Positions 32,662-36,150 of a DNA stretch of 36,150 nucleotides are shown piece by piece. The notes under the pieces were generated by a model. That model saw only the letters and a list, made by a program, of their open reading frames with translations. It was not told the origin of the DNA and made no database searches. The stretch lies in the NCBI GenBank assembly GCA_944390025.1, contig CALXOK010000021.1, positions 1-36,150 on the forward strand. Reading direction: 5' to 3'. The position numbers and the translations under genes were made by a program. This DNA comes from an uncultured Spirochaetales bacterium. GTDB taxonomy: Bacteria; Spirochaetota; Spirochaetia; Sphaerochaetales; Sphaerochaetaceae. Position 1 is the stretch's first letter. Every line of letters starts with the position of its first letter.

Positions 32662-33550
32662 GACGACAAGAATTGTACTGTTGAGTGTCTCAACAGTTTT
32701 AGCCATAGTAATGTTCCTTGTAATCTGGGCCGTAAGACCTGGAAACTACAGTGCAGTGCTTGAAGAGGCAAGAAACAGGAATCAGAGCCTTCTCAATATA
32801 GATGTTTCTGTGAGCAATGAGGAAATAATGGATGCTCTTCTTGAGGATGGAAGCCTGAAGGAGAAAATTGTCTCTTCACTGAAGGCAGATGACGGCTTTG
32901 TTCAGGAAGTCTCTCTTGCGGCTTCTGATTATGTTGACTCTGTGCATTCTGATGCGATTCAGGCCTACGTCGATGAGCATGCCGATGAGCTTGCCGCGAT
33001 GATTGACAGTGCAATCGTTTCTTACGTCAATGAGAACTATGATTACGCTCTTGGCATCATTGATGAGAGGATTCAGGCCTATGTCGATGCCAATTACGGC
33101 TATCTTGTCACTCTAATCAACAATGCAGTCGCTGCGGGTGTCACAGATCCTGAAGCTGTCGCACAAGCTGTCATGGACACCATCTATGATGATCTTGCCG
33201 CGTATGTCAGCAATGTTGATATCGAGGCTCTGCGTGAGGAGCTTGTCAGCTACTTTGATTCCCGTATTTCACAGGTTGTCTCTGATGCTTCCTTCTCTGA
33301 AGAGCAGCTTGACAGCATCGCTGATGCCCTGCTTGCGAATGAGAAGGTCCAGTCCCTGATTGATGAAGCCAAGGCGGATGCAGTCAGTGAGGCTCTTGAG
33401 CAGTATGCCCAGAACAACAGACAGAGAATCGTTTCTGTTCCTGACTTCTCTGCGTCTCCAATTGTCACGACTGACAGCGACTATCAGGCAGTGCGTGAAG
33501 CAGAGCGACAGGCCGCGATACAGAGCCTGCTCGGGAAAATGGGACAGTGA
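32654..33550 (+). CDS. Membrane-anchored protein with 19-residue helical repeats, unknown function
   Basis: The 298-aa product has a short basic start (MGKTTR), one membrane segment (about 7-27) and then an acidic, Ala/Asp/Val-rich, mostly helical region, presumably periplasmic. Residues 104-122, 123-141 and 142-159 form three 19-residue repeats of the pattern x-YV-(D/N)-x3-D/G-Y-x-I-(I/L)-(D/N), with a weaker one before. The C-terminal 30 residues are Ala/Gln/Arg-rich. No family recognised. It overlaps coaE and ends before a terminator, so it closes the nadE-polA run. Confidence 0.8.
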   Translation: MGKTTRIVLLSVSTVLAIVMFLVIWAVRPGNYSAVLEEARNRNQSLLNIDVSVSNEEIMDALLEDGSLKEKIVSSLKADDGFVQEVSLAASDYVDSVHSDAIQAYVDEHADELAAMIDSAIVSYVNENYDYALGIIDERIQAYVDANYGYLVTLINNAVAAGVTDPEAVAQAVMDTIYDDLAAYVSNVDIEALREELVSYFDSRISQVVSDASFSEEQLDSIADALLANEKVQSLIDEAKADAVSEALEQYAQNNRQRIVSVPDFSASPIVTTDSDYQAVREAERQAAIQSLLGKMGQ

Positions 33551-33560
33551 GTTCCTCAGG

Positions 33561-33587
33561 GCCGCCAGAAATGGCGGCTTGATTTTT
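33561..33587 (+). terminator. Intrinsic terminator closing the nadE-polA run
   Basis: GCCGCCA-GAAA-TGGCGGC forms a perfect 7-bp stem with a GAAA tetraloop, followed by TTGATTTTT. It also lies just beyond the stop of the convergent kamA gene. Confidence 0.75.
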
Positions 33588-33592
33588 CTCTT

Positions 33593-34636
33593 TCAGTTTT
33601 CTTTTCTTCCTTCCTGCGGATAGAATCTTTGCTCCCCATCTGGAGTGGTGAATATATAGAAGCCGTCACAGACACCATCAAGATACTGGTGTGTGAGTAT
33701 GACCTTTCCTCCTCCCTGAGGCAGGTCGATTGTATACTGAGGCATGGCAAGACCAGAAAGACGCTTCCTTAGCTCTCTCTCAATTTCAAGGCCCTTTGCC
33801 ACATCCACCCTCAGATGGTCTGTTCCCTGTACCAGATCACACTGGAAGAGGTAATAGGGCTTGATTCTGTTGTAAAGGAGCCTGATGCAAAGCTCCTCAA
33901 GAGTGTCGGCACTGTCATTGACACCCTTTAGCAGCACACTCTGGTTGAATGCCGGAATTCCGATTGAGAGAAACTTTCTCACGGCAGCAATGCATTCTTC
34001 TGTAAGCTCTCTGGGATGGTTTATCTGGGTCATGAGCATGAAAGGACCGTCATGGCTGTACTTCTCAATCAGCTTCATAAGACTGTCATCAAAACGCTGG
34101 GGGTAAGAGACAATGGCACGGGTGCAGAGCCTGAGTACCAGATTCTTGTTTGCATTCTTAAGTGCAGAGAACAGGTAGTCCAGCCTGTCATCAGAGAGTG
34201 TGAACAGGTCTCCTCCTGTAAGCAGCACCTCATAAATCTCCTTGTGCAGTGAAAGATACCCTGCTGCCTGGTCAATCTCCTCTTTGCTGATTGCGCCGCT
34301 GTCTGTTCCTGTGAAACGGCGGCGGAAGCAGTGTCGGCAATAGGAAAAGCATCTGTCTGTGGTAAGCAGGGCTGCTCTGTGCTCATAACGGTGAATCAGG
34401 CGTCCTGTGACAGAGTGGCTGACCTCTTCAAGCGGATCGAGCGTCCAGCTGTGCTCACACTCCCTGCAGTCAGGAACAAACTGCCTGCGTACCGGATCCT
34501 CTGGATCTTCAGGGTTTATAAGGCTCATAAGATTGTCGCTGATGAGAAGAGGCAGTGAGGAGGGGTCATCAAACCACTTCCTTTCCTCTTCTTTCAGTGT
34601 GATATGCTTTTCAAGCTCTTCTCTGCTTTTAACCAT
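33593..34636 (-). CDS. KamA-family radical SAM lysine 2,3-aminomutase-like protein
   Basis: The 347-aa protein has the radical SAM cluster motif CFSYCRHC (Cys96, Cys100, Cys103), VLLTGGDLFTL, the HPRELTEE segment, and LPQGGGKV with the Lys expected to hold PLP. The short length and lack of the C-terminal arm of clostridial aminomutase place it near EpmB, which makes beta-lysine for EF-P modification; spirochaetes carry such proteins. Whether it acts on free lysine or for EF-P is open, and no efp or epmA is in the window. The promoter (TTGCAT at 34675-34670, TAAAAC at 34652-34647) puts the start about four bases before the ATG; no Shine-Dalgarno. Confidence 0.88.
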   Translation of the reverse strand: MVKSREELEKHITLKEEERKWFDDPSSLPLLISDNLMSLINPEDPEDPVRRQFVPDCRECEHSWTLDPLEEVSHSVTGRLIHRYEHRAALLTTDRCFSYCRHCFRRRFTGTDSGAISKEEIDQAAGYLSLHKEIYEVLLTGGDLFTLSDDRLDYLFSALKNANKNLVLRLCTRAIVSYPQRFDDSLMKLIEKYSHDGPFMLMTQINHPRELTEECIAAVRKFLSIGIPAFNQSVLLKGVNDSADTLEELCIRLLYNRIKPYYLFQCDLVQGTDHLRVDVAKGLEIERELRKRLSGLAMPQYTIDLPQGGGKVILTHQYLDGVCDGFYIFTTPDGEQRFYPQEGRKEN

Positions 34637-34740
34637 TGCGAAGGATGTTTTACCTTAAATTGCTTTTGTATGCAACGACAGTCAGGCTTGAGCAGATGTT
34701 GTTTCTGTACATCGGGGGGACTCTTTCATTGATTGCGGCC

Positions 34741-35700
34741 TTATAGGAGACGGCCCAGCCGTGCATCCAGGATTCCTTCCCTGAGTGACGGTGCACAACC
34801 TGTTTTCAGCATGGTGGCTAGAGCAATCTCGTCATCATTCATGTTTTCAGGGTAGAAGGGATTGATGAAGACAGTCCTCTCTCCAAGCGTGACATGACTC
34901 AGCGCCAGTGTGGCATTGCCAAACACATCGTCTCTGTGAAACACGAACGGCATGAATACAGGAAGATTGTCCCTGTCGAGGCATCGGACACCTTCTTCTG
35001 TGATAATGCCCCTTTCGCCTCTGACTTCAATCTTCTTGCCGAAGAGGTAGGAGTGATACTGGTTGCTTGAAAAGTCATTTACAAAAGTCTTCTCTTGGAA
35101 GCGGAGAACCCTGAGCCTTCTTGTGTACTCTTCTTTCTCCCCGGTTCTAACCATGCCACCCCTCTGAGAAGTCTTGACTATTGAGGAGGGAATGTCTGCT
35201 GAGTGCACTTCATCCGGCATCCTGTCTGCAAGGTCAAGAATTCTTCTTGCGATTGCTGCCGCATGATGATTGTGCAAGCCAGATAGCGTCAGCATCTTGA
35301 TTTCCCCAACCAGATCGAGACTGGCGAGGACTGATGCGTAGAGCGGGGTGAAAGGGTACTGTTCGGCAGAAAATCCCTTCATGTCCTCAAACTCCCTATT
35401 CTCATCATCACTGAGGGAAAGGAATGTTGTCTCACAGAAAACAGTCTCTCCATCAGCCTTCAGACGCCGCATCAGGTCGGCAAAGCCTTCCGGCCCGGAA
35501 GAGACGATGACAATGTCATGCTTGCATGAGAGTGCCTCGTCAAGGCTGGATGTCGCTTCCAGTCCTCCTCTTTCAAGTTCCTTTGCCCTTTCAGGGGAAC
35601 GTGTGTAAACCTTTTTGAGGGAAAGTACATCAGGCAGCATCTTTGCAAGCCTGATGTAAAAAGCCGCCCTCCAGCCGCTTCCAAGCAGAACAGCATCCAT
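34741..35700 (-). CDS. Gfo/Idh/MocA-type oxidoreductase
   Basis: The 319-aa protein opens with a Rossmann motif, AVLLGSGWRAAFYIRLAK, followed by VYTRSPERAKELE and IVIVSSGPEGFADLM, a layout of NAD(P)-dependent Gfo/Idh/MocA enzymes, with the usual VFCETTFLSL strand end and a C-terminal beta-sheet half. The usual EKP motif (Glu-Lys-Pro) is ETT here, so the catalytic Lys is missing at that position and the substrate cannot be guessed. AAGGAGA seven bases upstream supports the ATG. A TATAAT box lies at 35742-35737. Bases 34637-34740 hold only the kamA promoter. Confidence 0.8.
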   Translation of the reverse strand: MDAVLLGSGWRAAFYIRLAKMLPDVLSLKKVYTRSPERAKELERGGLEATSSLDEALSCKHDIVIVSSGPEGFADLMRRLKADGETVFCETTFLSLSDDENREFEDMKGFSAEQYPFTPLYASVLASLDLVGEIKMLTLSGLHNHHAAAIARRILDLADRMPDEVHSADIPSSIVKTSQRGGMVRTGEKEEYTRRLRVLRFQEKTFVNDFSSNQYHSYLFGKKIEVRGERGIITEEGVRCLDRDNLPVFMPFVFHRDDVFGNATLALSHVTLGERTVFINPFYPENMNDDEIALATMLKTGCAPSLREGILDARLGRLL

Positions 35701-35754
35701 TATAATCTCCTTTTTCTGGTGGTTCTCACCAATCCTATTATATATGAAAGTCTT

Positions 35755-35810
35755 TTATCTCTCATCAGCAAGAGGACTCCACCCTCTTCAGGGTGGAGAT
35801 GAATTGCTGA
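35755..35810 (+). mobile_element. Left-end structure of the IS200/IS605-type tnpB element
   Basis: A composite hairpin spans 35765-35810: TCAGCAA/TTGCTGA outside, a symmetric 5-base internal loop, and a perfect 9-bp CTCCACCCT/AGGGTGGAG stem with a CTTC loop. TTAT (35755-35758) lies 18 bases before the inner stem, similar to the left cleavage site to hairpin distance in IS608. No tnpA is present. The predicted tip falls inside the promoter region of the Gfo/Idh gene. Confidence 0.5.
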
Positions 35811-35851
35811 GGTGAAAATGAAATAAAATATTGCTATTTAAAAAAATGTAA

Positions 35852-35881
35852 TTGAATATCAAGTCTATTTCATGATACAAT
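35852..35881 (+). promoter_or_regulatory. tnpB promoter
   Basis: TTGAAT (35852-35857), an 18-base spacer and TACAAT (35876-35881) end six bases before the tnpB ATG, which has no Shine-Dalgarno, again predicting a leaderless mRNA. Confidence 0.45.
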
Positions 35882-35887
35882 TAAAAC

Positions 35888-36150
35888 ATGGATGACAAGG
35901 CAAGAGCTGAGAAGAACAGAACCATCAGAGAAAATGGTAAGACGACCCGTCTCCGCCACTCATCCATGCGTCCTTTAGTCGTTGAGATGAAGCTTAATCT
36001 CAAGTGTCTTAACACGAGTGAGAGAAACAATCTGTGGATGTATTTCACCCAGTGCCGCTGGCTTTGCAATTATCTCATCTCTCTTGATGCTGATGCTTTC
36101 AAATCATTCAACACCAGAACAAGGAATATCACATCACTCGACAAAGACGG
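35888..36150 (+). CDS. tnpB: TnpB-like RNA-guided nuclease of an IS200/IS605 element, N-terminal part
   Basis: Eighty-seven codons are visible before the window edge. After a basic, Arg/Lys/Asn-rich start comes PLVVEMKLNLKCLNTSERN, then MYFTQCRWLCNYLIS, matching the N-terminal OrfB helix region (R-x-x-YN), and KSFNTRTRNITSLDKDG, which resembles a conserved segment of one TnpB subgroup. The RuvC residues lie outside the window. TnpB uses an RNA from its own 3' end as a guide to cut DNA and retain the element. It is probably a separate copy from the right end at 1-163; both are in plus orientation. Confidence 0.7.
   Translation, partial: MDDKARAEKNRTIRENGKTTRLRHSSMRPLVVEMKLNLKCLNTSERNNLWMYFTQCRWLCNYLISLDADAFKSFNTRTRNITSLDKD

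Noticed and set aside
1..36150. CRISPR array, tRNA or rRNA genes
   Set aside because: No regularly spaced repeats and no T-loop/acceptor pattern of a tRNA were found on reading both strands.

Overview
The window looks like chromosomal DNA of a spirochaete, probably a host-associated member near Sphaerochaeta/Treponema (inference). Supporting signs are a short alanyl-tRNA synthetase (597 aa, no C-terminal C-Ala domain), as in Treponema and Borrelia; a lipoprotein with a lipobox plus Lnt, implying a double membrane; and a KamA-type radical SAM protein. Codon use favours G/C at third positions in the core genes. The first 5.5 kb and the stretch around 25.7-26.3 kb are more AT-rich and look accessory. 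I saw no tRNA, rRNA or CRISPR array.

Layout. 1-5,500 is an accessory zone: the right end of an IS200/IS605-type element (stacked hairpins and a TCAA tip), a compact locus resembling a type I toxin-antitoxin pair (36-aa leucine-rich peptide on minus, convergent short antisense RNA on plus), a nitroreductase, a 679-aa lipoprotein of unknown function, an orphan HNH nuclease and a Fic AMPylase with a tandem operator-like repeat. 5,594-9,919 holds rlmB, a divergent purD-like gene, dus and a RicT/PSP1 protein. 9,940-15,863 holds rpsT, an HU/IHF gene, lnt, cinA, rho and rpmE. 15,887-22,059 is a tightly packed run: degenerate galactokinase-like protein, surE, a YkgJ-type cysteine cluster protein, nifS, nifU (scaffold plus BFD domain), an HTH regulator, a PanE-like reductase and a DprA-like protein. 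Then come alaS with an unknown 233-aa gene, two hsp20 genes behind a candidate sigma-54 promoter, an IS256 transposase remnant abutting an orphan hipB-like gene, and the run nadE, MBL hydrolase, polA, coaE and a membrane-anchored repeat protein. The window ends with kamA and a Gfo/Idh oxidoreductase on minus, and the 5' part of a tnpB whose left-end hairpin lies between it and the oxidoreductase.

How they fit together. Most core genes do information processing (rRNA and tRNA modification, ribosomal proteins, Rho, PolA, AlaRS) or cofactor supply (NadE, CoaE, PanE-like, CinA pyridine salvage, NifS/NifU Fe-S assembly). Several genes with their own promoter (dus, the PSP1 gene, hipB, nadE, kamA, tnpB, perhaps rlmB) have the predicted transcription start within about five bases of the ATG and no Shine-Dalgarno, so leaderless translation may be common here. 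The most novel-looking items are the 224-475 toxin-antitoxin-like locus, the degenerate GHMP kinase and PurD-like enzymes, and the IS256 scar where hipA would be expected.
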